Assembly: GCA_016859345.1 (NCBI GenBank)
Contig: CM029122.1
Location: 1,784,001-1,848,000 of the forward strand
Length of the DNA stretch: 64,000 bases
Direction: 5' to 3'
DNA from: Istiophorus platypterus
Lineage: Eukaryota; Chordata; Actinopteri; Istiophoriformes; Istiophoridae
This document shows, piece by piece, positions 46,749-58,421 of the stretch (its first letter is position 1; the number at the start of each line of letters is the position of its first letter). A model generated the notes under the pieces. It did no database searches. It saw nothing but the letters and a program-made list of their open reading frames with translations, and was not told the origin of the DNA. The translations under genes and the position numbers were made by a program.

Positions 46749-48224
46749 CTAACAGCTCAGCACCAATGAAATAGAAAGAAGCTCATAAAACTACTGTAGT
46801 TGACAAGAGCAAAGAGTTTCCTGAGGTTAACTCGCCAGCTCCAGTAGCTCAACACTTACAAACTAACATTTTGCAGTTGTTGTGCACAAAGTCGTCATAT
46901 TTTTAATCTGCTATCAATCTAATTTCCATGATCTTCCCAGACCTAGGAGCAGATTAAAGGCTTGTGAATCCAGATTCGGGTCCTGAGTTAAGTCACTGTT
47001 GCTCCTCCTCTCTGCTGAAGACCTGATCGTCCTCACCTGGCTGTTCCAGCTGAACCTGGTCAGTCATTAGTTCCCCCCAGTGGATTTAAACCTTCAGCTT
47101 CCTGCTGGAGACTGTTTGGACCCCCCCCCCCCCCCTCCACCATCTCCTGTGTCATGTGTCATGTGTTGTCTGAGTCAACTTGATTATTTAAGGTCTCTTT
47201 ACTTCACTGGCCTCAAGTTCCGTTTTTTGATGAGAGGGAAAAAAACCAGAACAAGAACAGACCAGGTTCAGACGCCGACATACAATCGCCTGTTGTCAAG
47301 TTTAATAAAGTTTCCCCACAGAAAACACACATGCAAATGCAAACAAACATGCACATGAAGATTATTTTCTAATCAGGCCTTCATGCTCTCCGGACTCTTC
47401 ATCTGCTGTGTGAACGTAGAACAAGACCGTGCACGTTGTGGTTTTTGTTCACCTCCAGAAGACGGATGTCTGCCTGCAGCCTCGCAAGCCGCCGCTTGAT
47501 TATGCACAGTCTGACAGGCCTCTTTTGTCATTGGATAAAATGCATAATTCATCTACACTTTACAAGGCAGGCAGAGGAAAAAAAAGAATATCATCAGAGG
47601 CTGGGTGTGTGAATGTGTGTGTGGCACTGGGGGGGCCCTGGTGCCAAGACGAATGGTGTGGACTGTTGGTAGCGTCGGTGGCTGGAGGAGAGCTCACGTG
47701 TCCCTGAAGGCCTCGTCTCCATATAGAGGCATGTTTCTGCTCTCAGACTAAACGGCAGCAGCGGGGCGACACATTCATCAGCCTGCTGCCGAACGTCTCA
47801 CGGCGGGGGGGGGCAACGTAGCACGCCGTGGAAAGAAATTCCTGTCTCTCACGTGCCGTCTCCGGTCAGGACCACCTTCTGCAGGGTTTTCTGTTTTTTA
47901 GCTGGATGGCTTCAGCCTACGAAATCTAGCAGAGCAGAATCAGCTCGGCAGACATCGACACACTTGGTGCATCTGTTGCTGTTGGTATCTGTTATCAGAA
48001 AAGCCAAGTGTAAATGCAGCCAAGACTTAATGGGGATGGAGACGTTGACGTTGTTGTTGTAGTAATGGTGCGATTGCACCAATAAAGCCTGGTCTGTGGA
48101 CCTTCAAATTAACTTTATACAATCTTTTTATCAGTTGCAGTTTGTTTTGCCATGAACTGTAACAGCTGTCTGGATTATTGTTTACTGGCCAGGCTTTCTA
48201 CCTTCCAGGAAGTGATGTGTTGTT
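46749..48224. other. noncoding; C15 run and candidate CNE
   Basis: C15 at 47121-47135; G runs at about 47630 and 47806. The part at 47483-47572 is listed separately. No gene is supported. Confidence 0.5.
47483..47572. promoter_or_regulatory. candidate conserved noncoding element with POU-like site
   Basis: Contains CTTGATTATGCACAG, CCTCTTTTGTCATTGG and ATGCATAATTCAT (47540-47552), the last like a POU class III site. Repeat-free and compositionally even. Confidence 0.35.
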
Positions 48225-48305
48225 TTTTAGGTTTAGGCAACCAAAGTGCATCAGTTAAGGTTCGGGAGAGATCCTGGTTTTGTCCAAATACTAAAGGTCA
48301 ACTCG
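48225..48305 (+). repeat. fragment of a dispersed teleost repeat
   Basis: GGTTTAGGCAACCAAAGTGC, AGTTAAGGTTCGGGAGAGAT and CCTGGTTTTGTCC resemble the GGTTTAGGCAAC...TTAGGGAAAGATCGTGGTTT family common in percomorph genomes. Short and diverged. Confidence 0.45.
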
Positions 48306-50236
48306 TCCTGCCTCTTTCTTTGAGTCACCGTCCGCTTTCTCGATGTTTGACCGAGACCACAATCATCAGCTTCAACCAACCTCTGCTGGTGCTTACCTAT
48401 AACCAACACTATGAAACATAACCATAAAGTTTAATCATGCTTTTGATTTTCTCATCACATGTGAGAAGCTATTGTAGGAAAACCAACTATCAGGTTCAGG
48501 ATCAAGGTTTTACAACTTGGCAGATACTTTAACTGAAGATGGTTCCTCGTGAAGCTGATAAAGACAAATCCAGGTCATACTGCAAATCTTTAGAAATGTA
48601 TTGCGTGTTGCAAACAGAGCTGCCGGTACAGAGACTTTCTTGCATGAGCTGGCGACTCTTTTTTTAGTAAAAGCGTAGAGCGGCGATTCTGGTGACTCGG
48701 GTCAACCATAACTCCTCCGTCCCGAAAGGAATCGCAGATAATCCTAGTGAAAGTGCTCTCCTGTTCAGTTTTTCCTCTAACTACAGACTTTACGAGACTG
48801 AGTTGATTCCAGTTTCCACTAATGAGTCAGTTAAGACTTTCTCTGTGCATGCTGACTCTTTATTATACAGAATTTTATCACTAAAAACCTTCTCAGAATT
48901 AGTGTCAAGGCTTTAATTGAGACAGAGACTGGGGTTTTTCTGTCTCAGCCCAGGTGGAACTAATATATCATTAATGATCCCAGTACAGCCAGTAGGTTTA
49001 AGCAAGGACCAGGACCCGGGAACTAAAACACCTGCAGCTGAAATGAATCTCGTTAGTTACACCTGTGTTTGACAAGTTAATGTATATAGTGAAGAGTCGC
49101 TCTAGTTACTTCAAATGTCAGATGAAGTAACTTGGGGCCACTTTTTTTCTCCCTCCTAGTCACTGTTCAGCACAGCTTCATCCCCTCAGGTGAGGGGGGG
49201 GGGGTCTGGCACCACTGCCGTTGTTTATTGATGAGATAACGATGACACATAGCCATACATGCGGTATGTACAGAGCGCGGAGGAGGCGCCACAATACCAG
49301 CGTGACCTACATATGCCGGGGGAGGCCTGAACAATGCGCGGCTTATCAGCCCCTCTGAACACACAACAACAGCTGCAGGAGCAAGAAAGCGCTGATCCAC
49401 CGGCGGGGGGGGCAGCTCTCTGTGATAAACGTCCCACACACTCCGGGTCTCATTTGGTTTAATGAAACCAGCGATGTGAAGAAACTCTGGACTCTGCTCA
49501 AAAACCACTTTGGTTGGTGCCTTGAATATTTACGTTCTGGAGACTTTCCAGATTTTTTTTTTCTACTCCACATTTATCTGACAGCTGTAGTTTCTCTGTA
49601 AACCCAGATTTTACATCTGTCTTCCAGGGGGGTGGGCGCTACCACAAAATCTGATTCCATTACATTAATCAGGAGGCACCAGGAGGCTTGTTCTGCATGT
49701 GGCTGAACAAACATCGCTAGCTTCTGTTTGCTTGTCTGCAAATGACTTGCACATTAACAACACATGACTTTTTCAAAACGGTAAAGACAAGAAGTTTTTT
49801 TTTTGTTTTTTTTAAATGGTACATAAGTCGATGCAAATAATCAACCAAAAAATGGCAGAGATCCTCAAACGAGATATGAAACTGGAACTTGAGGATTGGA
49901 TCCCTCAACCATTTCATCTAGTTTAAAGATCAGGTATTAATATAAAAGGAAAACACACCTGATGGTAAATGTTTTTTTTAACTCAAGAGCAAAACTAAAT
50001 GTCTCTTCTTTTTAATTTTACTGGTCCCTTGGGTACTGACTCTACATGGGTACGACTGAATTAAAATGTTTAAGTGCTGAGCAATGTGACGTTTCCACAA
50101 AACGACAGATTTATTTCCTGCTGTTTATTTTTAATTTTTATTTGAGGTATTTGTTTCTTTTATTATTGTTCCTATTATTTCTTACGGAGATTTAATGTCA
50201 CACTTTCATAGCGTCTGGCGACTGGTGACAGACATA
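48306..50236. other. noncoding; candidate regulatory part at 49210-49400
   Basis: G10 at about 49194. The stretch 49210-49400 (TTGATGAGATAACGATGACA, GCGGCTTATCAGCC, AACAACAGCTGCAGG) is repeat-poor and may be a CNE. The minus-strand ORFs there lack domains. Confidence 0.45.
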
Positions 50237-50367
50237 TTAAAGCAATAGTTCGATATTTCTAGGAAATAAACTCAACCTCTCGCAAAGAGTTAGAGGATCA
50301 ATAGAGGATCACTCTGCTGGACACTAAATATGTATATTTCCCAAAATGCCGAGCTGCCCCTTTTAGT
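50237..50367. mobile_element. complete but internally short family 2 MITE
   Basis: The left end TAAAGCAATAGTTCGATATT and the right end (reverse complement) GGGGCAGCTCGGCATTTTGG are inverted and both match the family TIR. Only about 131 bases lie between the outer ends. There is no coding capacity. Confidence 0.8.
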
Positions 50368-51617
50368 ACTGCAGCACCAGAGCCCAGTTCTCCTGACATT
50401 AATCCCTAGTGTGGATCAAGTTCTAAGACAAATAGACATCAATTTTCTGGTGATGACACTTGATAGAGTCTTAGTTTCCTGCCCAGAGGTGGGGGTAGAG
50501 GTGTGTGTGTGGGGGGGCTCCCCATCTCCAGCTTGTAACTCCCAATCTGAGCTGACCCACGGTTCATCACCATAATAGCTCCGGAAAAAGTGTGTTTAAT
50601 ATAGCGGGAGTAAGACATTTATATCCTATTCATGCCAGACTTTGCTGGACCCAGGGCCCTGCCGTACCACCAGGGTCTTACACCACTGTGTAGAATGTGT
50701 CACCGTTGTGATGTATAAAATGACCCGTAGCGTCACGTCTCCTGTGTCCTACCACAGGTCAACCTGGGCCAAAGGGGCTCGGACCAGAACTGAGAGGCCT
50801 TTTGGTGTTTTCCACAAACACCGTAGCCCAGCAGGAGTCAATGGCAGCGTTGGCTGCGTTGACAGCATTTACAGCGTCGGCTTATTATCTTTTAATTTTC
50901 TGCCGTGACTGAAGCGGCACAGAGACGCTGCTCTGTAATCAGCGGTTTGTTTTACTCCAGCAGACAGAGCCGCTCCCGCCTTAAGTAGATAATTGGAGAG
51001 TTGAGAGAGACACCGACAAAAGACCGGAGGAGGAGGAGGCAAATAATAGGAGGTGGTGGGGAGCTCAGAAATGCAGCCAGCAACTAAAAAAATGGTACTG
51101 ACACCGAAGCTGTGTGGAATATAAGGGAAGGGCGAGAGCAGCAGGGACCACGTGTTTGGTTCGGTCGGGGTCATCATTATTACCCGACCTAGACAAAGCT
51201 ACAACTAAAAATCAAACTGACGCCTCCACGGTCAAACCCAATGTGTAGAAAGTCCTGAAGCGACACAAATGATCTCCAGACTCACAAGGCTCGTGTGGTT
51301 AACGCTCACTTCCTGTCGTCCGTTTCCACAAACACTCCAACGTTTGTTTGCCGTGGCAGAGGAAATTTATTCTTGACTAGCCATTAAGCTAGCACCATCA
51401 GCTGTCCCGCCAGCCATTAGCAAAGCGCATCAAGGCCAAGTTTTTATTTTTACAACAGAATTCAGAGCTCCTAACTCACTGTGCATTAAATCTCATTCTA
51501 ATCTCATCCTCATATTTAATTGTGCCGCCTCCTAAAACTTGCATCATTAAATCTATACACGTCTTTACAGTGGAGGGTTGGAGAGAGTCTACACCACAAG
51601 TGTCTTACACCATCCTG
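50368..51617. other. noncoding; candidate regulatory part at 51400-51535
   Basis: A short GT10-G7 tract is at 50501-50517. The stretch 51400-51535 is AT-rich and repeat-free (GTTTTTATTTTTACAACAG, CATATTTAATTGTGCCGCC). No gene is supported. Confidence 0.45.
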
Positions 51618-51850
51618 AGCGGTTTTGCTTCTGTTTTCGAGTCAGTCTGCAATTACTCCACCAAACCACTAGTTGGTGGCGGCATTTACTTGTCGAACAG
51701 CAGTTTCAGTTTTTCCTGAATTTACTGCAACGCAGAAATGAAAGGAGACGTCAGAGGGGACGGTCTGTACGATGACGGCGAAGGAGGAGGGACCTGAAAT
51801 GCGACACTACCGAACCGACCAATCACAGCTCTTGTGGTCTGCGGGGCCAC
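51618..51850 (+). repeat. family 3 copy, best preserved
   Basis: CAATTACTCCACCAAACCAC, TAGTTGGTGGCGGCATTTAC, TTCAGTTTTTCCTGAATTTA, ACGCAGAAATGAAAGGAGAC and CCAATCACAGCTCTTGTGG. It matches the inverted copy at 25235-25520, but without that copy's hairpin segment. Confidence 0.75.
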
Positions 51851-53861
51851 AATATGTAGACACATTTTTTGGGAGGTTAACGTCAGGCTACGATGACGGT
51901 TCGACACAGAAGCAAAAACCGGCCTTTAGCTAACGTCCAGGGTCAAACCACTATATCCATATCCATACCATATCGGCCAGAGAACCCTAAGCCTAACCCA
52001 ACAGACGCGTTTCGCTGGCGACTTAATGAGCCTAAAATGCGTCATTTTACAATGAGGTTTGTTTATAGTAGAAGAGAACAGGCGAAGCATCAGGCAAACC
52101 TTATCATGTCCTTTTTTTTTCCCGCATTTTTGCAGAGTTTGACAGGTTGACATGTTCTGTGATGTCGACAATAGAAGAACAAAAGGCTCTAAAGCACACA
52201 ACTGTAAACACGAAAGGAAAGGAGGAACCCTGTGTGTGATCCTGGTCACAGCAGGAACCCTGCTATCATCTGATCTGAGCCGCAGAGACAACAGAACCAA
52301 ACCATGACTGAAGCAGTGGTGGGTCATAAAGCCGCCATTAGCCACGAAACCACAAAACCGTCGTCCTGATGGAAACATCGGGTCAGAAAATGCCTGCAGT
52401 ACATGTGTCATTTTAAAATTCACTGACAAACGCTGTATTTTGGTGTTTCCTTTGGAGATGTGTTGGGAGTTTTTTCTGCTCTTTTAGCTTCTGTGCTGCA
52501 GGTTACGAAGTCACAGCCGCTGTGTGTTTGACAGAAGTCAGATCTGCCCCCCCCCAGCGTACATAAACAAGGACGAGCTCCTCCAGGGGCGGTGTATATT
52601 TGGAGGCCGTCTGGTTTTATAGGCCGCTCGCGGAGCCAACTGTGCCGTACACATGTGGCCTTCAGAGGGTTTTTTAAAATATTTCTAGCAGCAGCTTCAG
52701 CCCGTTTCTATCTGACAAATGGGTCAAACGCAGAGAGACGCCGGCTTCGAATGGAGGAACACAACAGGGTTCAGGCGATTTCCCGGCATCTCGCTTAATA
52801 TTCACACATAAAAGAAGTACATGCACATAAAGTTAGGTTTGCAACACACTCATAGCCTCATATTGTTATTCAATTGTTATCGCAATACAAACCAATGAAC
52901 ATAGCACTGAGCATACAGCTCTTCAGCTATGAGCTGACCTTTAACACCACACTCAGGCTTCCAGGAATCGAACTCCAGCTGAACCCGGTGTCAACGGAGT
53001 AAACACAACCGAGCCTGGGGACGAGTTCAGGCTGAATAATGATTAACTGATGGGTTTTATTATTGACGCGTTGTCGGACCAGCGATAGACGTCAACCTAA
53101 AGCTTGTATAGGTTTGTTTACACACTGATATCTCACTGAACATTGGTGTCTCTCATTGTCCTACTACTACCGACCAGAGGAGAGAGGTGGTTTTGCCCTG
53201 AGTTTTGCCTCTCAGGCTACATACAGTCCTAATCTGTGAAGGTCGTTGCTCTATTTAGCCTCAATGAAATACCTAAAGGCGTTATTGGAGATTAAAAAGC
53301 CATTGCCAACTTCTTCGTTTTTTTAAGTTAAAAATCAATTGAATCTATATTTCTATTCAATCAAACATTGGTCAACAGCAGCAAAGTGTTGTTCACAGTA
53401 AAGATTCACAACACATTAAATCAGAAAGTATCAGGAATCTATAGAGGAAAGAAAATGTATGCAGAGGTTTACACGGGATTTCCGATTTGTTTATGCTTCC
53501 AATACTATAGAAAGCACATTAACCCATTCTACTTATTTATGTTTGTTTTGTTGGACACCGCTTCAGTTACAATTGAAACCCTGAACTTTAAAAGACACCC
53601 ACTGTGTGAGGCAGATTGGGGGAGGGTTGCACATGAAGAAAAGCCCGGCTTGGCTTTTAATATTTTACTCGGCGTAAACATCGTTTAGCTTCAAAAAGGA
53701 GCTGCAGGAAGATGATAGAGAATATCTGCAGAAAATCTGAGGGCCGCCTTTTTTTTCTGCATTAACCGAAGGGATGAAGACATTTATTTTCCCGGTGATG
53801 TCTTCTCAAAGAAAACACAACCGTTAATGACTGCGAGAAGGGAAATCTGTTTTTTAAACCA
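51851..53861. other. noncoding, nothing firm recognised
   Basis: The 167-residue minus-strand ORF at 51926-52429 has no domain and is crossed by plus-strand ORFs. Long AT-rich stretches lie at 52800-53560. Confidence 0.5.
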
Positions 53862-53885
53862 CGGAGACGGAGACGGAGACGGAGG
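53862..53885. repeat. (GGAGAC)n hexamer repeat
   Basis: Four GGAGAC units. Confidence 0.93.
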
Positions 53886-53911
53886 CTGGACTGGGCTGGT
53901 CCTGCTACGCT

Positions 53912-53925
53912 GTTGCCATAGCGAC
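53912..53925. promoter_or_regulatory. RFX/X-box-like motif
   Basis: GTTGCCATAGCGAC fits the X-box with one mismatch in the right half. Confidence 0.3.
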
Positions 53926-54404
53926 GGCCAGTCCTGACATGACAGGGTTGTTTCTGTTCATTTTTTTCTTTCTTGTGAGAAACCACTTTTTTTTTCTTGG
54001 GTTTTTTCTGAGCCCGTTGTCATTAAACAGCATCAAACATGAGGGTTTTTAATGAAGCGTCAGCAACTTGGCTGCGTTTTTGTTCTTCTTTTTTTTTTTT
54101 TTTTGTTACCAGTGACTTTAAATAGACGACAGTTATGAGGAATCATAAAACAACCCAGATGTTGGGTTTCCATCTTAAAACCTGTTGAAATGAGATTTTA
54201 ATGTAACTGAAAATAGCTTTTCCTGTTGCTGCTGTGGCGTGAAGGGACTCCAGAGCCGATCGACCGATCGATTGATCTTTTAAGTTTAGATATCTGCGTG
54301 TGAGAGTGATCGATTAAAGCATCAGGCAAAACTGACTCTACATGGGCACAAAATCTGCAGAGACAAACCATTGACAGTGTAGGAGCACAGCGTTCAACGT
54401 ATGC
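53926..54404. other. noncoding; T16 run
   Basis: A long T run lies at about 54091-54106, and a CGATCGACCGATCGATTGAT palindromic stretch at about 54258. Nothing else is recognised. Confidence 0.5.
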
Positions 54405-54560
54405 ACTGGCAATTAGACACCACCCGCAGGGAATACCGGCGTCTGATTGGCTAGAGGGTGTGCGTTATTTTTAGATAACCCCACAGATCTTATATTGGGT
54501 CATTAATCCTCACGGATGTAAGGTTTTGGTTCCAGCTGTTACCAGGCAACGTCCTCCGCT
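54405..54560. promoter_or_regulatory. candidate regulatory element: CCAAT, MEF2-like and X-box words
   Basis: In order: an inverted CCAAT box (TGATTGGCT, about 54444-54452), a MEF2-type TTATTTTTAG (54465-54474), GGTCATTAATCC, and the X-box GTTACCAGGCAAC (54538-54550). All lie within 110 bases of repeat-free DNA. Confidence 0.35.
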
Positions 54561-54671
54561 GACGGCTGAAGTAGTAACTTAGTTTTATTTTAAGCATGAA
54601 AACGACGGTGCCGATGAAATGTTCACATTTTTAAGGGGTATTAATGCCACCATATGAGATGGGGGGGGGGG

Positions 54672-54950
54672 TACGGCCATGCTAGCAGCTCTGCGAGCTA
54701 AATGCTAACATGTTGACTTTTTAGCAGCTTTAGCATGTTCGTGGTCTTAGTCTAGTGTGTTTAAATTTTTTTTCAAAAGTTAAGGGATCACCAGCACAAA
54801 TGTCTGTGTCAAATTCAGCCTCATGGTAGCGCTACAGGAAAAGTCACGGGACCACCAAATTCATTGGGGTTCATCCTCTGGGGACCATCAATATACTTAG
54901 GAAAAGTCATCGCAGTCACTGCGATGGGTTATTTAGTTCTGGATTAAATT
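54672..54950 (+). repeat. family 1 copy, internally deleted
   Basis: GCCATGCTAGCAGCTCTGCG, AGCTAAATGCTAACATGTTG, TTTAGCATGTTCGTGGTC, CTCATGGTAGCGCTACAGG, AAAAGTCACGGGACCACC and GGGTTCATCCTCTGGGGACC. It is preceded by a G11 run at 54661-54671. Confidence 0.8.
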
Positions 54951-56544
54951 GGTAGACCAGAGCTCAAGCGTTGCTAAAAACGATGAATGTGTGATTATCT
55001 AGAAATGTCTGCTGGATGGAGGTAAACCCTGTGTTTTACTGGGATAGAAGACTAGTGGCACGATAAGTAAAACTAGTCAGTTCGTCAATGCATTTTACAT
55101 CAGTGCATTTAGACTCTCTAAGACCTGGGTCCTCGTAGTTCAGGGTTGACTAAACGCAAGTATTTGGTTTAGACTCACCAACAAAACTGCAGTAGCTTTG
55201 TCTCTGAATATTGAAGACAACATGACAGGAGGTTTCTCTGTTGAGCTTGTTTTTTGAATAGAAAACCTTCTTCGGCTACTGAATATGTGACCCGCTTCAT
55301 TCTCAGCACAGAGGTTCTCTTTTAACGGATCGGTTCCGGTGGGGTTCTGGTGGTGTCCTCGCTCGGGGCAAAAAAAAGGAAAGAGAAAAAATGACCAAAT
55401 CACTGAGCTGCTGAGTCACATTTTCAGGTGATCACGTCAGGTCAGGTAAAACTAGTCCTGTGTCGACTTGTCGCTTTCAGGGTTTTACCAGGAAAAGTCT
55501 GTGCAGGTAAACGGTGTTAACCCTGTTAACCTGAGAGACCAGACTGGTGGTTTTTACCACACAGAATCTATATTACTGCTTATTTTCCACTATTTTTCTG
55601 CACATGTTGTAGTGCAATAGAAAGAAAGTCTCCGGCCTTCATGCCAACCTGAGATTTAGCTTATTTGTGTAAGGACTGTGTGAAAATACAGTGTTGTATA
55701 AACTGAAAATCTGGATTATGGCTGCAAATCACAATTATTTTCTCATTTAATCATTTTCTGACATTTTATAGGCCAAAACTTTGGGGAAAAAAACCCTGTT
55801 TCCATCACCCAGAGTCCAAGATCCGTGGTCCCTGTCTGACAACAGTGGAAAACACTAAGATTTTAAAGTTACAAAGAAAACCAGTAAATATTCACATCTG
55901 AGCTGTTTAAACACTGCAGCTTAATAGCATCTTGAATGATGAATCACTTATTACAATAGTTAATAAACAACTTATATGTCAGTCGGCTTATTGATTGATG
56001 GATAAATAGTCTCAGCTCCTGGACGACATTACAACACAGAAGTGTTGTACAAATAGAGTTAATACAAAGTTGACTGGTTACTGAGCTGAAACAAGATTCA
56101 GCAACTGAAACGAATGAAAACCACAGTCTGCTCTTTGAAAATGGGCAACGGTTATTTAAGGTTTTTAATCTGATTGGTAGTTAAAGGGCTATAAAAAGCA
56201 AATTAACCACAGTGTGTAGTTTAACATGTTGTTAGTAGTTTTTTTTCCTTTCGTCTTGAACATGACAAAAGTCAGTGGTTTGTCCTTTTATATTTAGTTT
56301 TCTGTCTGTGTTTTCAATTGGTTTTTTTTTTAATCTAAAGAGGGAAGTGTTTTCATCTCATTAGCCGATGAAGCTGATGGCAATTTTTAAAAAAATATAT
56401 TTTTCGCATGACAAGAAGATGAAACCGTCAGATACCACAGATTCATAAAGGTTCACACGTGTGACTCCAGCCGTGACGGAAAAAGTGGCATCACCATGGA
56501 AAAGTTAAACACCAGGGAAAAGTCCTGCATTAAAACCTGATGGA
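54951..56544. other. noncoding, AT-rich, nothing recognised
   Basis: Chance ORFs only. No simple repeat longer than a T9 tract. Confidence 0.5.
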
Positions 56545-57128
56545 AGTAAAAGTACAGAACCATTGTAGTTAGGTGAAGCTCAAGTTTCAGAGGTGAAAGC
56601 GCTGGTTACGTAATAAACTGTCTCCCGTGGCTGATCTGATTCTGATATTAGATCATTGATCCTGAGTCATCGATGCTTCAGCTGCATTAAACTGTTCTTA
56701 TTTACGTTTTAACGACTTTATGTTCGGTTCAGTCAAGTGTTTCCCAGTCGGACAATCTTCAGATGATTAATGGAGGAAGAAGGAAGAAAAAACAGTTCTG
56801 ATACATTTAATCCTTTTTCAGTTCTCGTATCTTTTACTGTCAAATATTGGATCATTCGACCTCTGGAGGTTTAACGAGTAACTGGAATGAAACCATGTGA
56901 GAGGTTTAGAGGGGAAATGTCTCCTTGGTTAAAACTAACAGCTCATAGACGTATGAAACGCGTCAATGGGCCGTGACACAGTTTTTAAAAAATCAACGTT
57001 GTGCAGTAAAAAGAAAAATTTCCCACTTAAAATGTGTTGAGATAAAATATTCAAGTGAAGGAGAGGTAGCTCAAAAATGTACTTGAGTAAATGTACTTAG
57101 ACTTTGGTAAGTTACTCTCCACCACAGG
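56545..57128 (+). repeat. family 4 copy, degenerate
   Basis: Starts with GGAAGTAAAAGTACAGAACC, contains CTGATATTAGATCATTGATC, and ends ATATTCAAGTGAAGGAGAGG, AATGTACTTGAGTAAATGTA, CTTAG...GTTACTCTCCACCAC. That ending is the signature of a very common teleost dispersed repeat. Internal similarity is weak, so the left limit is approximate. Confidence 0.65.
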
Positions 57129-57868
57129 TGGACTGTTCCACCTGGGAGGAGCAGCTTCGTCCACCACCTACATCCACAGATCTCTGGTTACACACGGCAA
57201 GGATTCAGTCACTGAACCAATCAGAGGAGCTTTTACTAGTGGCAAACTTGACAGATACAGGAAGCCAGGAATATCCATGTGAGGGTACAAATTATAATTC
57301 CTAGTAATTGTTTCAGCCATTTTTTTGAGAAAAATGTTCGAAATTATCAGGTTCCAGCTTCAGACGTGAGTATTTGCTGGTTTCCTTCGATGAGATGTTT
57401 AAATACGATGTTCGGTTTTGCACATTTTCACTCTGTTATTCCTGAACCAGACCAACTAGTCACTGAATGGAGAAAATGATCGACAGATTATTTATTAATG
57501 AAAAAACTAATTCATATGCACAAACAGAGAATTTCCCCCCATTATCGACAACAGAATGTGAACTGGCTTCTGCCCCCCCGGCGGTCCAGCTCCAGCACTG
57601 GTTCCCCTGCGGAACTCACGGCACCGCAATGCAGAACCATAAATTTCACAAACGAGCTCTGGCCTCGCCACGAACATCGAGGGAGATGAGAGCCCGCGCC
57701 GAGGCCCAGTTTAACCCTCTGCTCTGTGGAACCCCGCGACCTTTGTGACCTCACACCCGTGAACTGATCCTGGCGAGGAGGTCAGTCGGGTCAGCGGCCC
57801 TCATGGTCATCATCATCATTGCTGCTACTTCAGACACATGTAAATGAAGAACAGTCGCCAGAGCCGTG
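57129..57868. other. noncoding DNA between family 4 and the arl4c 3' end
   Basis: A repeat-free and moderately GC-rich block at 57540-57750 includes GAACCATAAATTTCACAAAC and could be a gene-proximal regulatory element or a distal 3' UTR of arl4c. No ORF is supported. Confidence 0.45.
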
Positions 57869-57881
57869 GATTTTAAATCTT

Positions 57882-57887
57882 TTTAAT
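57882..57887 (-). terminator. candidate distal polyadenylation signal ATTAAA for arl4c
   Basis: ATTAAA on the minus strand about 740 bases past the stop, followed by A/T-rich DNA. AATAAA at 57491-57496 is a still more distal alternative. Confidence 0.3.
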
Positions 57888-58108
57888 ATTCAAAAAATAC
57901 TTCAATTCTGCTTTTGTGGTACATAAAGCCCCTGGATCTGCTCCTCTATTATTACAGTGTACTTTTCTACTGTCTCGTTAGTAAATAAAAAAGTGCAAAG
58001 TAGTGGACGCTGCATCCTCAGCCCCCCCAATACAGAGGAAAGGCTACTTCAATGCTCCAGGAAACAGTCTGACATCCACGAACCAAAGCCTGATACTACA
58101 GATGTCTG

Positions 58109-58130
58109 CACCCCCCCCCCCAAAAAAAAT
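58109..58130 (+). repeat. C-tract followed by A-tract
   Basis: A run of 11 or so C residues runs directly into a run of A residues and then A/T-rich DNA, within the probable 3' UTR of arl4c. It is one of several C-then-A double tracts in the window. Confidence 0.9.
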
Positions 58131-58326
58131 AATAATGATGATAAAAAAAGAGCAGGGGGCACAAGTGATCTGAGCCACGTGCAAAATCAAACTAGTGTCT
58201 CCACAGTGCAGGTGCTGTGGATGGAGGGAAAGAGAAACACAGCTGCTCCAGAAAAGTCCAGGGGGAGCAAACAGCACGGGAGCTTTGGAGTCTGATAGAG
58301 CAGCAGATGAACAGGCCAGCCTGTTC

Positions 58327-58363
58327 TTCCTCCTCCTCCTCCTCCTCCTCCTCCTCCTCCTCC
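58327..58363 (-). repeat. (CCT)n microsatellite, GGA repeat in the arl4c sense strand
   Basis: About twelve uninterrupted CCT units on the plus strand. They lie about 260 bases 3' of the arl4c stop, so if transcribed they form a purine (GGA)n tract in the 3' UTR. Confidence 0.95.
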
Positions 58364-58415
58364 CGCTGCAGGTCTCAAGAGTCCTTTTCAAGTTTCTCCT
58401 CTTTTTAGTCTTTTG

Positions 58416-58421
58416 TTTATT
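58416..58421 (-). terminator. candidate proximal polyadenylation signal AATAAA for arl4c
   Basis: AATAAA reads on the minus strand about 200 bases beyond the arl4c stop, in a T/A-rich local context. It is a hexamer match only; usage is unknown. Confidence 0.35.

Noticed and set aside
51926..52429. 167-residue minus-strand ORF
   Set aside because: Longest ORF in the desert, but without any motif; crossed by plus-strand ORFs, and plausible by chance in 64 kb.
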